Source: Streptomyces ochraceiscleroticus
GTDB lineage: Bacteria > Actinomycetota > Actinomycetes > Streptomycetales > Streptomycetaceae
NCBI RefSeq assembly: GCF_000720485.1
Contig: NZ_JOAX01000006.1
Location: 124,001-188,000, forward strand
Direction of reading: 5' to 3'
Length of the DNA: 64,000 nucleotides
Below the pieces are notes generated by a model. It ran no database searches, was not told where the DNA came from, and was given only the letters and a program-made list of their open reading frames with translations. Within the stretch, counting starts at the first letter, position 1. Every line of letters begins with the position of its first letter. Below, piece by piece: positions 41,137 to 49,025 of this stretch. Position numbers and translations under genes: made by a program.

Positions 41137-41604
41137 GTGCACATCTGTTTCATCTGCAGCGGGAATATCTGCCGCTCGCCGTCGGCCGCGCTGGTGTTCA
41201 ACGAGCAGCTGCGCCGGGCCGGACTGGACGGTGCGGTACGGGTCAGCAGCGCCGGCATCGGGCCCTGGCACGTCGGTGAGCCGATCGACGAGCGGGCCGG
41301 CGAGGTGCTGGACCGGCACGGCTACCCGACCGAGAACATCGCGGCCCAGGTCGGTGCCGAGCATCTGGACGCCGATCTGTTCGTGGCGATGGACCTCGGC
41401 CATGAAAAGGCGTTGCGCCGCCTGGTGACGGATCCGTCGCGTATCCGGCTGCTGCGGTCCTTCGACCCGCGAGCCGCCGGCGAGCGGGAAGTGCCCGACC
41501 CGTACTACGGCGGGCCGGAGGGCTTCGACGAGATGCTCGCCATGATCGAAGCCGCGACGCCCGGCCTGCTCGCCTGGGTGCGCGAGCGCCTGGACGAGGC
41601 ATGA
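41137..41604 (+). CDS. Low-molecular-weight protein tyrosine phosphatase
   Basis: A 155-residue phosphatase. It opens with the C-x5-R-S active site CSGNICRS (residues 6-13) and ends with the general-acid loop VPDPYYGGPEGF, which carries the catalytic Asp. It removes phosphate from tyrosine residues in the cytosol. GTG 41137 places the P-loop at the very N-terminus, as in the family. It is coupled to the following kinase gene by a 4-nt overlap, a pairing often seen in actinomycetes. Confidence 0.93.
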   Translation: MHICFICSGNICRSPSAALVFNEQLRRAGLDGAVRVSSAGIGPWHVGEPIDERAGEVLDRHGYPTENIAAQVGAEHLDADLFVAMDLGHEKALRRLVTDPSRIRLLRSFDPRAAGEREVPDPYYGGPEGFDEMLAMIEAATPGLLAWVRERLDEA

Positions 41605-42500
41605 CCGCGGGTCCGACGGACGCCGGTCCGACGGCCGGGGGTGACGAGGGCCCGGGGGCCGTGGCTGCCCGGCTCACCGGGCGGCCGGTGACCGGTGAAC
41701 GGCGGTTGTCCTCCGCGCTTGCCGAGGTCACGCTCGACGGCGGGCGGACGGTGATGGTCAAGCGCGGCGACGACCCCGGCGCGGTACGGGCCGAGGCGGC
41801 CGGGCTGCGCTGGCTGGCCGACGCCGGCACGGTCCGTCTCCCGGCGGTGCACGGCCAGGACGGGCGCTGGCTCGTGATGGACCGCGTGGCGTCCGGCCGG
41901 CCGGGCGCGGCGGCCGCGGACCGCCTCGGCCGCGACCTGGCCGCCCTGCACACCGCAGGCGCGCCCGCGTTCGGCGCCCCGCCCCCCGGCGGGCCCCAGG
42001 ACGCCACCATCGGACTGGCCCCGATGCGCAACGTCCCCGGCACCGACTGGCCGCGCTGGTACGGCGAGTACCGGGTACTGCCCTACCTGCGCCGCGCGGT
42101 CGACGACGGCACGGTGCGCCCCGCCGAGGCAGCCGTGATCGAGCAAGTGGTGGAGCGGCTGCCCGACCTGGCGGGCCCGGCCGAGCCGCCCGCCCGGCTC
42201 CACGGCGACCTGTGGAACGGCAACGTGCTGTGGGGCGCCGACGGCCACGCCTGGCTGATCGATCCGGCCGCGCACGGCGGACACCGCGAGACCGACCTGG
42301 CGATGCTCCACCTGTTCGGCTGCCCGCACTTGGACCGAGTACTGGACGGCTACCAGGACGCGGCGCCCCTCGCCGACGGCTGGGCGGACCGCATCGGCTT
42401 GCATCAGCTCTTCCCCCTGCTGGTGCACACGGTGCTCTTCGGCCGCGGCTACGCCGAGCAGGCACTCGCGGCATCCCGGGCAGCGCTGGCCACCACCTGA
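41601..42500 (+). CDS. Fructosamine kinase family protein
   Basis: A 299-residue kinase-fold protein of the fructosamine/ketosamine-3-kinase family. ATP lysine in VMVKRGDD, catalytic loop ARLHGDLWNGNVLWG, metal-binding segment LIDPAAHGGHRETDLAM. The family phosphorylates glycated amines so they decompose, a protein-repair role. It starts within the stop of the phosphatase gene (ATGA, 41601-41604), so the two are co-translated. Confidence 0.92.
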   Translation: MTAGPTDAGPTAGGDEGPGAVAARLTGRPVTGERRLSSALAEVTLDGGRTVMVKRGDDPGAVRAEAAGLRWLADAGTVRLPAVHGQDGRWLVMDRVASGRPGAAAADRLGRDLAALHTAGAPAFGAPPPGGPQDATIGLAPMRNVPGTDWPRWYGEYRVLPYLRRAVDDGTVRPAEAAVIEQVVERLPDLAGPAEPPARLHGDLWNGNVLWGADGHAWLIDPAAHGGHRETDLAMLHLFGCPHLDRVLDGYQDAAPLADGWADRIGLHQLFPLLVHTVLFGRGYAEQALAASRAALATT

Positions 42501-42726
42501 CGGTTGAGCGTCCGCAGGAAATAGGACGCGTTCATCGGTCTCCGCAACGGCCTCCGCGGCGTCCCCCGCCCGTCATTCCGCGCCCCCTGGACCCGCGGCG
42601 ACGAAACGTCCGTAAATCTGTGGACACTTTCCGGTCAACTGCCGGAAACGCCCTGCGATTTCCCGTAACACACTTATTCAGGATCTTCAGGGCGTCCGAA
42701 TCCACCCGGTCCGACTCGACGCGACC

Positions 42727-42756
42727 TTGACGGCAAACAGAAAAGACCGGTACCCA
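42727..42756 (+). promoter_or_regulatory. Candidate promoter of the 42.8-44.6 kb unit
   Basis: TTGACG (42727-42732), an 18-bp spacer and TACCCA (42751-42756), 48 bp upstream of ATG 42804. The surrounding 303-bp gap is AT-richer than average and also has a short hairpin (TTTCCGG/CCGGAAA, 42,628-42,648). No gene was seen in it. Confidence 0.4.
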
Positions 42757-42803
42757 GTTGGGCGAGAAGAAGAAAAAACCGAGAATCACGGGAGGCATTA
42801 CCC

Positions 42804-43052
42804 ATGGCCGGTCCTTTTCGGCTCGCCCCGCAGGAAGTACAGGCACACATCCCCACCTGGGCCTTCGGCAGGCAGACCAAGGTGATCGTCGACTGCAAGG
42901 CCGATGGAAACTTCGAGATGACGGCCGGCGGGTCCGCGACCGAGGTCAACGCGCTCAGGGTGGGACGAAATGAGTTCGAGCGCTCCTTCGGCGGCGTCGA
43001 ATTAGCCGTCAAGAACCTGACCCTCGAAGACATCACGGTGACGACGGAATAG
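42804..43052 (+). CDS. Small unknown protein with a TTA codon
   Basis: An 82-residue protein of unrecognised family, probably beta-rich (KVIVDCKADGNFEMTAGG, VELAVKNLTLEDITVTTE), with no signal peptide. It has an excellent ribosome site, GGGAGG, 8 nt before ATG 42804. Codon 67 is TTA (43002-43004), which in streptomycetes ties translation to the bldA tRNA and hence to development. It leads a unit of three closely spaced genes; the next starts 7 nt after its stop. No function can be assigned. Confidence 0.65.
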   Translation: MAGPFRLAPQEVQAHIPTWAFGRQTKVIVDCKADGNFEMTAGGSATEVNALRVGRNEFERSFGGVELAVKNLTLEDITVTTE

Positions 43053-43059
43053 GCGCGCC

Positions 43060-43335
43060 ATGCCTTGGACGTTCGACAAGAGCCGGATGGAAGTCAACGG
43101 CCAGCTCACCGCCTCCGAACAAGAGAAGTTCGACATATTCCAGAACGCGATCCAGAGCGAGGGACTCCACCCCGCCCAGGCAGCCGCGAGGGCCGGCGAC
43201 ACGAACTACAAGCGGTTGCAGGGCGATCAGTTCCAGATCCGCCTGAGTCAGGGCTCACGCGCCACATTCCTGGTCCTGGACGCCGGCGGAGGCAATGGAA
43301 CGGTCGAGATGCTCCAACTCGCCGGCCATACGTAA
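43060..43335 (+). CDS. Small protein with RelE/ParE-like C-terminal fold
   Basis: A 91-residue protein. The C-terminal half, YKRLQGDQFQIRLSQGSRAT then VEMLQLAGHT, follows the RelE/ParE/HigB toxin pattern: a K-x-L-x-G-x-x-x-I-R-L core, an R-x-x-F strand and a final glycine-histidine. The N-terminal half is helical (TASEQEKFDIFQNAIQSEGL). It could be a toxin-fold protein whose partner is the preceding 82-residue protein, or a repurposed relative. Ribosomal or gyrase targets cannot be predicted. Translation is likely coupled to the upstream gene. Confidence 0.6.
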   Translation: MPWTFDKSRMEVNGQLTASEQEKFDIFQNAIQSEGLHPAQAAARAGDTNYKRLQGDQFQIRLSQGSRATFLVLDAGGGNGTVEMLQLAGHT

Positions 43336-43352
43336 CAGGTAACAAGTAACAG
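43332..43352 (+). repeat. Three tandem heptamers GTAACAR
   Basis: GTAACAG, GTAACAA and GTAACAG in direct succession. The first copy overlaps the stop codon of the RelE-like gene. Significance is unknown. Confidence 0.6.
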
Positions 43353-43384
43353 CCAACAGGTCTTGAGAAACAGGACGAGACCTC

Positions 43385-43412
43385 GGCCCCTGCCCGGGTC
43401 CGGGCAGGGGCC
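43385..43412 (+). terminator. Hairpin between RelE-like and binding-protein genes
   Basis: GGCCCCTGCCCGG and its complement form a perfect 13-bp stem with a minimal loop, 21 bp before the next start codon. It may attenuate read-through into the binding-protein gene. Confidence 0.6.
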
Positions 43413-43432
43413 CACACGGGGGAAGCCCACGC

Positions 43433-44584
43433 ATGAAGACGCCACCGTCGTCACCCAGAGCCGATCGGACCGACGGACCGTCCGTCCGGATCGGCGCTCT
43501 CGTCCCGCTGACTCGGCCCGGCTGGGTCGAAGCGGGCCACCACCTGCTCGCCGGCCTCGAACTGGCTGTTCGCGAAGTCAATGACGCCGGCGGCATCGGC
43601 GGAAGACCACTCGAGCTGGTGGTCCGGGACACCGCGGCTGATCCGCAGAAGGCCGCGGCGGCCGTGGAGGAATTGGCTCGCCTGGGCGTGGCCGCCTTGG
43701 CGGGCGAGTATCACAGCGTCGTCGCTCGCGCCGCCGCCACCAGGGCCGACGCCCTCGGCCTGCCGTACCTCTGCTCGTCAGCGGTTCTCGACGCGCTCAT
43801 CGAACAGCCGACGAATGGGGTCTCCCCTGCTCGAGCGGAGCCGAGAGCTCGGGGAAGGGTCGCACGCCTCTCCCCGCCGCAGTCCCGCGGCTGGCAGATT
43901 TACGCGGATTTCCTCCTCGGCGCGGGCCACAGCCACATCGCCGTAGCAACCCAGCCGAGTGTCTACTGGGCATCCGGGACCCGCATTCTGCGGGACTACT
44001 TCGCTGCACACGGCGGCACGGTCACCGAACTCGACATGAGCGCGCTCGCCCCCACGGCCGTGTGCGACGCACTCGTCGACACTCGCGCGACAGCCCTCCT
44101 TCTTCTGGTCGGCCACCCGGAGCCGGCCGTGCCGATCGTCAAAGCCGTCCGCCGCGACCAGCGCCTCGCCGGGATCCTGATGGGTGCTCCGGCCGGACAA
44201 CCGGAATTCGCCGAATGGGCGGCGTCGCTGGGCGATGACGGCGCCGCGATTCCGTTCTTGCGCTATCTGCCCGAGCGCCTCACCCCACTCGGCGCACGCG
44301 TCGAAAAGGCCCTCCGTGAGCGACTGTCCGAGGCGCCCTCCTTCGTCGCCTTCGAGGGCTACGACACGGTCACCGTTCTCGCCGATGTACTGCGTTCGCA
44401 CGGCGCGGACCGGGCGCGCATTGCTGAATCCTGGCCGCGCCTTTCCGTCGAAGGCACTCGCGGGCAGATCCAGTTCTCCCGCACGCCGGGCAGCAGCGTG
44501 TGGCAATGGGCTCGGCCCCCCATCCAAGTAGTTGACCGGGATCCGGCGGAACCCGATCGCTTTCGGATCCTCCACACCGGCTGA
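43433..44584 (+). CDS. LivJ-like periplasmic-binding-fold protein without signal peptide
   Basis: A 383-residue type I periplasmic-binding protein of the branched-chain amino-acid/urea receptor type. It has IGALVPLTRPGWVEAGHHLL, then GLELAVREVNDAGGIGGRPL, then ARAAATRADALGLPYLCSSAV. No secretion signal or lipobox precedes the domain, and no ABC transporter genes adjoin it, so it may be a cytosolic sensor rather than a transporter receptor. Residues about 131-143 (SPARAEPRARGRV) come from a 39-bp repeat inserted in frame (43,823-43,861). Start ATG 43433 follows GGGGGAAG. Confidence 0.78.
   Translation: MKTPPSSPRADRTDGPSVRIGALVPLTRPGWVEAGHHLLAGLELAVREVNDAGGIGGRPLELVVRDTAADPQKAAAAVEELARLGVAALAGEYHSVVARAAATRADALGLPYLCSSAVLDALIEQPTNGVSPARAEPRARGRVARLSPPQSRGWQIYADFLLGAGHSHIAVATQPSVYWASGTRILRDYFAAHGGTVTELDMSALAPTAVCDALVDTRATALLLLVGHPEPAVPIVKAVRRDQRLAGILMGAPAGQPEFAEWAASLGDDGAAIPFLRYLPERLTPLGARVEKALRERLSEAPSFVAFEGYDTVTVLADVLRSHGADRARIAESWPRLSVEGTRGQIQFSRTPGSSVWQWARPPIQVVDRDPAEPDRFRILHTG
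43823..43861. repeat. 39-bp dispersed-type repeat inserted in frame in the binding-protein gene
   Basis: The segment around TCCCCTGCTCGAGC and GAGAGCTCGGGGA is an imperfect inverted repeat flanked by direct repeats GGGTC (43818-43822 and 43857-43861). Excising 39 bp (one flank included) restores a plausible reading of GVARLSPPQS with no frame change. It looks like a small repeat common in streptomycete intergenic DNA. Confidence 0.65.
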
Positions 44585-44617
44585 GAGAGCGATATCAGTG
44601 AATCCCGAGGGGGGCTC

Positions 44618-45514
44618 ATGAGTGGCGGCGGGGTCGATGTCGGGCTCGTGCGTCGGCTGGTCGGCGCGCAGTTCCCGCGGTGGGCGGGGCTTGCCGTCCG
44701 GCCGGTGGATTCGGCGGGTACGTCCAATGCCATGTTCCGGCTCGGCGGGGACATGGTCGTGCGTCTGCCGCGCGCCGCGGGTTCCGCCGGCGATGTCGAG
44801 AAGGAACACCGGTGGCTGCCGCGGCTCGCCCCGCGACTGCCGGTGGCCGTTCCGGTACCGCTGGGTAAGGGAGTGCCCGGTGAGGGGTACCCCTGGCACT
44901 GGTCCGTTTACCGGTGGCTTCCGGGCCGCACCGAGTCCACTCCCGGGCTCGGCCTCGACCCCGGCCTCTTCGCCAAGGATCTGGCCGAGTTCGTCGGCGC
45001 ATTGCGGCGGATCGATACCGTCGGCGGGCCGCCTTCCTCTCGCAGTGAGCCCTTGGCGGCGCGGGATGCCGCGACGCATGGTGATGTGGAAGGGCTGCGC
45101 GGCGTCATCGATACCGAGACGGCGGCCGCCGCATGGGAGGAGGCGCTGCGGGCTCCCGAGCCGACCGGGCTCGCGGTGTGGATCCACGCGGATCTGCAGC
45201 CGGGGAACGTCCTGGTCGAGGACGGACGGCTGAGCGCCGTCATCGACTTCGGCTGCCTGGGGCTGGGCGACGCGGCGGTCGACCTGATCGCGGCGTGGTA
45301 CCTCCTGCCGGCGGACGCGCGGGCCGCCTTCCGTACCGCCGTGGGGGCCGACGACGCGGCGTGGGCGCGGGGGCGCGGCTGGGCGCTGTCGGTCGCCCTT
45401 GCCGAGCTGCGGTACTACCGGGGCACGAATCCGGTCATGGCGGCCATCGCCCGGCATGTCATCGAGGAGATCCTGACCGATCACGCGCGCCGACACGGTC
45501 ACACCCGGCCCTGA
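44618..45514 (+). CDS. Aminoglycoside phosphotransferase (APH) family protein
   Basis: A 298-residue kinase-fold protein. The nucleotide lobe has DMVVRLPRAAGSAGDVEKEH, the catalytic loop is VWIHADLQPGNVLVEDGRL, and the metal site is VIDFGCLGLGDAAVDLIAAW. These are macrolide- or aminoglycoside-kinase signatures, though the true substrate is unknown. GAGGGGGG precedes ATG 44618. Its stop codon lies at the junction of a 28-bp direct repeat (45,473-45,538). Confidence 0.85.
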   Translation: MSGGGVDVGLVRRLVGAQFPRWAGLAVRPVDSAGTSNAMFRLGGDMVVRLPRAAGSAGDVEKEHRWLPRLAPRLPVAVPVPLGKGVPGEGYPWHWSVYRWLPGRTESTPGLGLDPGLFAKDLAEFVGALRRIDTVGGPPSSRSEPLAARDAATHGDVEGLRGVIDTETAAAAWEEALRAPEPTGLAVWIHADLQPGNVLVEDGRLSAVIDFGCLGLGDAAVDLIAAWYLLPADARAAFRTAVGADDAAWARGRGWALSVALAELRYYRGTNPVMAAIARHVIEEILTDHARRHGHTRP

Positions 45515-45538
45515 CCGATCACACACGCCGACACGGTG
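45473..45538 (+). repeat. Direct repeat at the 3' end of the APH-like gene
   Basis: Two 28-bp copies (45473-45500 and 45511-45538), 25 of 28 identical, period 38 bp. The first encodes the last residues of the protein, and the second begins at the stop codon. Confidence 0.65.
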
Positions 45539-45609
45539 GCACCAGCGCTTAGCGCTCAGCGTTTCGCGTACACCCTCCCTGCGGCGTGCCGCCCCGCACC
45601 GCGTCTCGG

Positions 45610-46170
45610 TCAGTCGGTGGCCGTCAGTGCCTCGCGTGCGGTGGTGAGGATCTCCTCGGAGAGCGGGGAGCCCTTGGTGGCCCGGGACAGGACGAGTGCG
45701 CCGAGCATGGTGCACAGTCGGGTCATGCCGTCCTGGTCCTCGGTGGCGAGCCAGTCGGCGAAGTCGCCTACTCCCTGGGTATAGACGCGGCGGGCCTCAT
45801 CGCCCGCGCCGGCGCGGGCGATGTCGGCGGCGAGTCCGGCGACGGGGCACCCGTCGGCCGGACTGTCGCGGTGCTCGGTGGAGAGGTAGGCGTCGATCAC
45901 CGCCCGCTGAGCGGCGTCGCGCTGCCCGGCGTACTGATCGAGCCCGTCCCTGTGGTGCCGGGTGAGTTCGGCGAACGCGTGGGCGGTGGCTTCGTCGACG
46001 AGCTCCTCCTTGGAGGCGAACTGTTTGTAGAAGCCGCCGTGGGTCAGACCGGCCGCCTTCATGAGGTCGGCGACGCTGATCTGGGTCCCCTGTTCCCGGA
46101 GCAGCCGGGAGGCGGTTTCCACCACCCGCCGGCGGTTCTCCTGTGCCTGTGCCTGCGATACGCGGCCCAT
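45610..46170 (-). CDS. TetR-family transcriptional regulator
   Basis: A 186-residue TetR protein. Helix-turn-helix ISVADLMKAAGLTHGGFYKQFASKEELV near residues 31-58, then a helical ligand domain typical of the AcrR/NemR-like group. It is divergent from an SDR-reductase-hydrolase operon. The 114-bp gap has a TAGATGT-N6-ACATCTA palindrome over the operon's likely transcription start. Confidence 0.9.
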   Translation of the reverse strand: MGRVSQAQAQENRRRVVETASRLLREQGTQISVADLMKAAGLTHGGFYKQFASKEELVDEATAHAFAELTRHHRDGLDQYAGQRDAAQRAVIDAYLSTEHRDSPADGCPVAGLAADIARAGAGDEARRVYTQGVGDFADWLATEDQDGMTRLCTMLGALVLSRATKGSPLSEEILTTAREALTATD

Positions 46171-46185
46171 CGGTCACCCTCCCAT

Positions 46186-46241
46186 TTGGATGTCGATCGG
46201 AATCTATTCTAGGGTAGAGTTTAGATGTTGCTCGACATCTA
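46186..46241 (+). promoter_or_regulatory. Promoter and TetR operator before the SDR operon
   Basis: TTGGAT (46186-46191), an 18-bp spacer and TAGGGT (46210-46215) form a promoter. The inverted repeat TAGATGT-TGCTCG-ACATCTA (46222-46241, perfect 7-bp arms) sits at the predicted start of transcription, a good repressor site for the divergent TetR protein. Confidence 0.6.
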
Positions 46242-46284
46242 TTGATGAACGGGCGGTCACCCCGCCCCCACATTGGGAGTGCTC

Positions 46285-46971
46285 ATGGAGCTCAAGAACG
46301 CGGTCGCAGTGGTCACCGGCGCCAACCGAGGGCTCGGACGGCATCTGGCCGCCCAGCTCCTGGAGCGCGGAGCCAAGGTGTACGCGGCAGCCCGGCGCCC
46401 CGAGACGGTAGACCTTCCCGGTGCCATCCCGCTGCAGCTCGACGTGACGGACGCGCAGTCCATCCAGGCCGCGGCCCGCACCGCCTCCGACGCGACACTC
46501 CTGGTCAACAACGCGGGCATCTCCACCGGAACGCCGCTGATCGCGGGCAGCCCGGACGCGGTGCGCGGGGAGATGGAGGTGAACTTCTTCGGCCCGCTCG
46601 CCGTGACGCGGGCTTTCACCCCGGTCATCGAGTCCAACGGCGGCGGCGCCGTGCTCAACGTGCTGTCGGTCCTGTCCTGGCTGCACCCGGCCGGCCTCGG
46701 TTCCTACGCCGCGTCGAAGGCCGCGGCCTGGGCGCTGACCGACGCGGCCCGAGAAGAACTGGCGCCCCGCGGCATCACCGTGACGGCGCTGCACGTCGGA
46801 TACATGGACACCGACATGGCCGCCGGCGTTCCCGCCGACCAGAAGGCCGACCCCGCCGAGGTCGCCGCCCAGGCCCTGTCCGGCATCGAGACGGGCCTGC
46901 CCGAGGTCCTCGCCGACGAGACCACCCGGTACGTGAAGCAGCAGCTCGCCGCCGCGCCGAGCGTGGCATGA
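46285..46971 (+). CDS. Short-chain dehydrogenase/reductase
   Basis: A 228-residue SDR. It has TGANRGLGRHLAAQLL (cofactor), LLVNNAGIST, and the catalytic YAASKAAAWAL. ATG 46285 is used rather than the in-frame TTG at 46273, because GGGAG lies in between at good spacing. It is the first gene of the TetR-controlled operon. The substrate is not evident. Confidence 0.9.
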   Translation: MELKNAVAVVTGANRGLGRHLAAQLLERGAKVYAAARRPETVDLPGAIPLQLDVTDAQSIQAAARTASDATLLVNNAGISTGTPLIAGSPDAVRGEMEVNFFGPLAVTRAFTPVIESNGGGAVLNVLSVLSWLHPAGLGSYAASKAAAWALTDAAREELAPRGITVTALHVGYMDTDMAAGVPADQKADPAEVAAQALSGIETGLPEVLADETTRYVKQQLAAAPSVA

Positions 46972-47008
46972 AGCACCTGCCGCCCACGGACGAGACACGG
47001 AGAGCCCG

Positions 47009-48013
47009 ATGAAGACCTTCCTGATCGAGAAGTACGGTGACCAGTCCGCGGTACGCGCCGCGCAGTCGCCCGATCCGCGACCGGGCCCCGAGGACGTCCT
47101 GGTCGAGATCCACGCGGCGAGCGTCAACCCACTGGACTTCAAGATCCGCGACGGCGCCTTCAAGCTGATCCTGCCTTACCGCCTCCCCCTCGTCCTGGGC
47201 AACGACCTCGCCGGCGTGGTGGTCCGGGTCGGCTCGGCCGTCACCCGGTTCGCGGTGGGTGACGAGGTCTACGCCCGGCCCGCCAAGGACCGGATCGGCA
47301 CCTTCGCCGAACTCATCGCCGTCCACCAGCACGACCTGGCTCTCAAGCCGGCCACCCTCACCATGGCTGAGGCCGCCTCCCTCCCCCTGGTCGCCCTCAC
47401 CTCATGGCAGGCGCTGGTCGAGAGGGCACAGGTCCAGCCGGGCCAGAAGGTCCTGATCCACGCGGGCTCCGGCGGGGTGGGCACCGTCGCCCTCCAGCTC
47501 GCCAGGCACCTGGGCGCGCAGGTGGCCACCACCGCGAGCGCGGCCAACGCCGAGCTGGTCAAGGAACTCGGTGCGGACGTCGTCATCGACTACCGCACGC
47601 AGGACTTCGAGGAGGTCCTGGACGGCTACGACGTCGTCCTGGACAGCCTCGGCGGCGAGACCCTTGAGAAATCCCTGCCGGTCCTCAAGCCCGGCGGCAA
47701 GGTCATCAGCATCGCCGGGCCGCCCGACGCGGACTTCGCCCGCGAGCTGGGCGTCAATCCAATTCTCCGCCAGGCCATGAACGCGCTGAGCTTCAAGACC
47801 CGGCGCCACGCCAAGCGCCAGGGCGTCACCTACTCCTTCCTGTTCATGAAGGCCGCAGGCGACCAGCTGCGCGAACTCACCCGGCTCGTCGACGCCGGAG
47901 AGATCCGCCCCGTCGTCGACCGCGTCTTCCCCTTCGACCGGACCCGTGAGGCCATGGAGTACGCCGAGAAGGGCCGGGCCAAGGCCGGCAAGGTCGTCAT
48001 TGCGATGGTGTGA
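47009..48013 (+). CDS. NADP-dependent quinone-oxidoreductase-type reductase
   Basis: A 334-residue zinc-independent MDR protein. GroES-like start (VLVEIHAASVNPLDFKIRDG), NADP site IHAGSGGVGTVALQLARHLG, and LDSLGGETLEKSL. Family members reduce quinones or activated double bonds and often respond to electrophile stress. It lies 37 bp after the SDR gene. Confidence 0.9.
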   Translation: MKTFLIEKYGDQSAVRAAQSPDPRPGPEDVLVEIHAASVNPLDFKIRDGAFKLILPYRLPLVLGNDLAGVVVRVGSAVTRFAVGDEVYARPAKDRIGTFAELIAVHQHDLALKPATLTMAEAASLPLVALTSWQALVERAQVQPGQKVLIHAGSGGVGTVALQLARHLGAQVATTASAANAELVKELGADVVIDYRTQDFEEVLDGYDVVLDSLGGETLEKSLPVLKPGGKVISIAGPPDADFARELGVNPILRQAMNALSFKTRRHAKRQGVTYSFLFMKAAGDQLRELTRLVDAGEIRPVVDRVFPFDRTREAMEYAEKGRAKAGKVVIAMV

Positions 48014-48107
48014 GGGCCGGCCCCCGCCCCACCACCGACAGGCCCCACGCAGCAAGAGGATCCCGCCCCCACCACCGTTGCCGTCGACACCCCCACAGGA
48101 ACCGGTC

Positions 48108-48998
48108 ATGAGCTCACCGCGCAGTTCCCCCAGCCCCACGCCCGCCCCGTCGTCGTACAAGGACGCGCCGACCCGTTCGGTGTCCGTGCGCGGCGTCGAC
48201 TTCGTCCACCGGCAGCTCGGCCCGGAAAGCGACGGCGTACCGCTGGTCCTGCTCCACCACCTGGCCGCGGTCCTGGACAACTGGGATCCCCGCGTCGTCG
48301 ACGGACTCGCCGCCCGGCGCCGGGTGATCGCCTTCGACAACCGCGGAGTGGGCGCGTCGGACGGCGCCACGCCCGACACCATCGAGGCGATGGCGCGCGA
48401 CGCGGTGCTGTTCATCCGCGCCCTGGGCTTCGAGCGGGTCGACCTGCTCGGCCTGTCGATGGGCGGCTTCATCGCCCAGGTCATCGCGGCACAGGAACCG
48501 CAACTGGTGCGCAGGGTCGTCCTGGCGGGCACCGGCCCCGCCGGAGGCCCCGGCATCGACAAGGTCACCGCACTCACCCTTCGCGACATGCTGAAGGGAT
48601 TCCTGAGCCGTAAGGACCCCAAGGAGTTCCTCTTCTTCACCGACACCGAACACGGCCGACGCGAAGCACGCGCCTTCGTGGAACGGCTGAAGGAGCGCAC
48701 GGACGACCGCGACAAAGCCATCTCGCTGACGTCGTTCCGCGCCCAGCTCAAGGCCATCAAGCGATGGGGCCTGCAAGCGCCGGCCGACCTGTCCCGCATC
48801 CACCAGCCGGTCCTGGTGGCCAACGGCGAGAGCGACCGGATGGTGCCGAGCGAGAACACCCTCGACCTCGCCGCACGGCTGCCCCGGGGCGAGCTCGTCC
48901 CCCTCTACCCGGACGCCGGACACGGCGGGATCTTCCAGTACCACGACGCGTTCGTGGCCAGGGCCCTCGCATTCCTCGAAGCACCGCCCGACGCCTGA
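48108..48998 (+). CDS. Alpha/beta hydrolase
   Basis: A 296-residue alpha/beta hydrolase fold enzyme. Oxyanion region LLHHLAAVLDNWDPRVVDGL, nucleophile elbow GLSMGGF (Ser), acid in NGESDRMVPSEN, and base in PDAGHGGIFQYHDAF. It lacks a signal peptide. Start ATG 48108 follows CAGGA. It is probably the third gene of the TetR operon. Esterase or haloperoxidase-like activity is possible. Confidence 0.88.
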   Translation: MSSPRSSPSPTPAPSSYKDAPTRSVSVRGVDFVHRQLGPESDGVPLVLLHHLAAVLDNWDPRVVDGLAARRRVIAFDNRGVGASDGATPDTIEAMARDAVLFIRALGFERVDLLGLSMGGFIAQVIAAQEPQLVRRVVLAGTGPAGGPGIDKVTALTLRDMLKGFLSRKDPKEFLFFTDTEHGRREARAFVERLKERTDDRDKAISLTSFRAQLKAIKRWGLQAPADLSRIHQPVLVANGESDRMVPSENTLDLAARLPRGELVPLYPDAGHGGIFQYHDAFVARALAFLEAPPDA

Positions 48999-49025
48999 CC
49001 GCCGAGGACTTACGACGCAGGCCAC

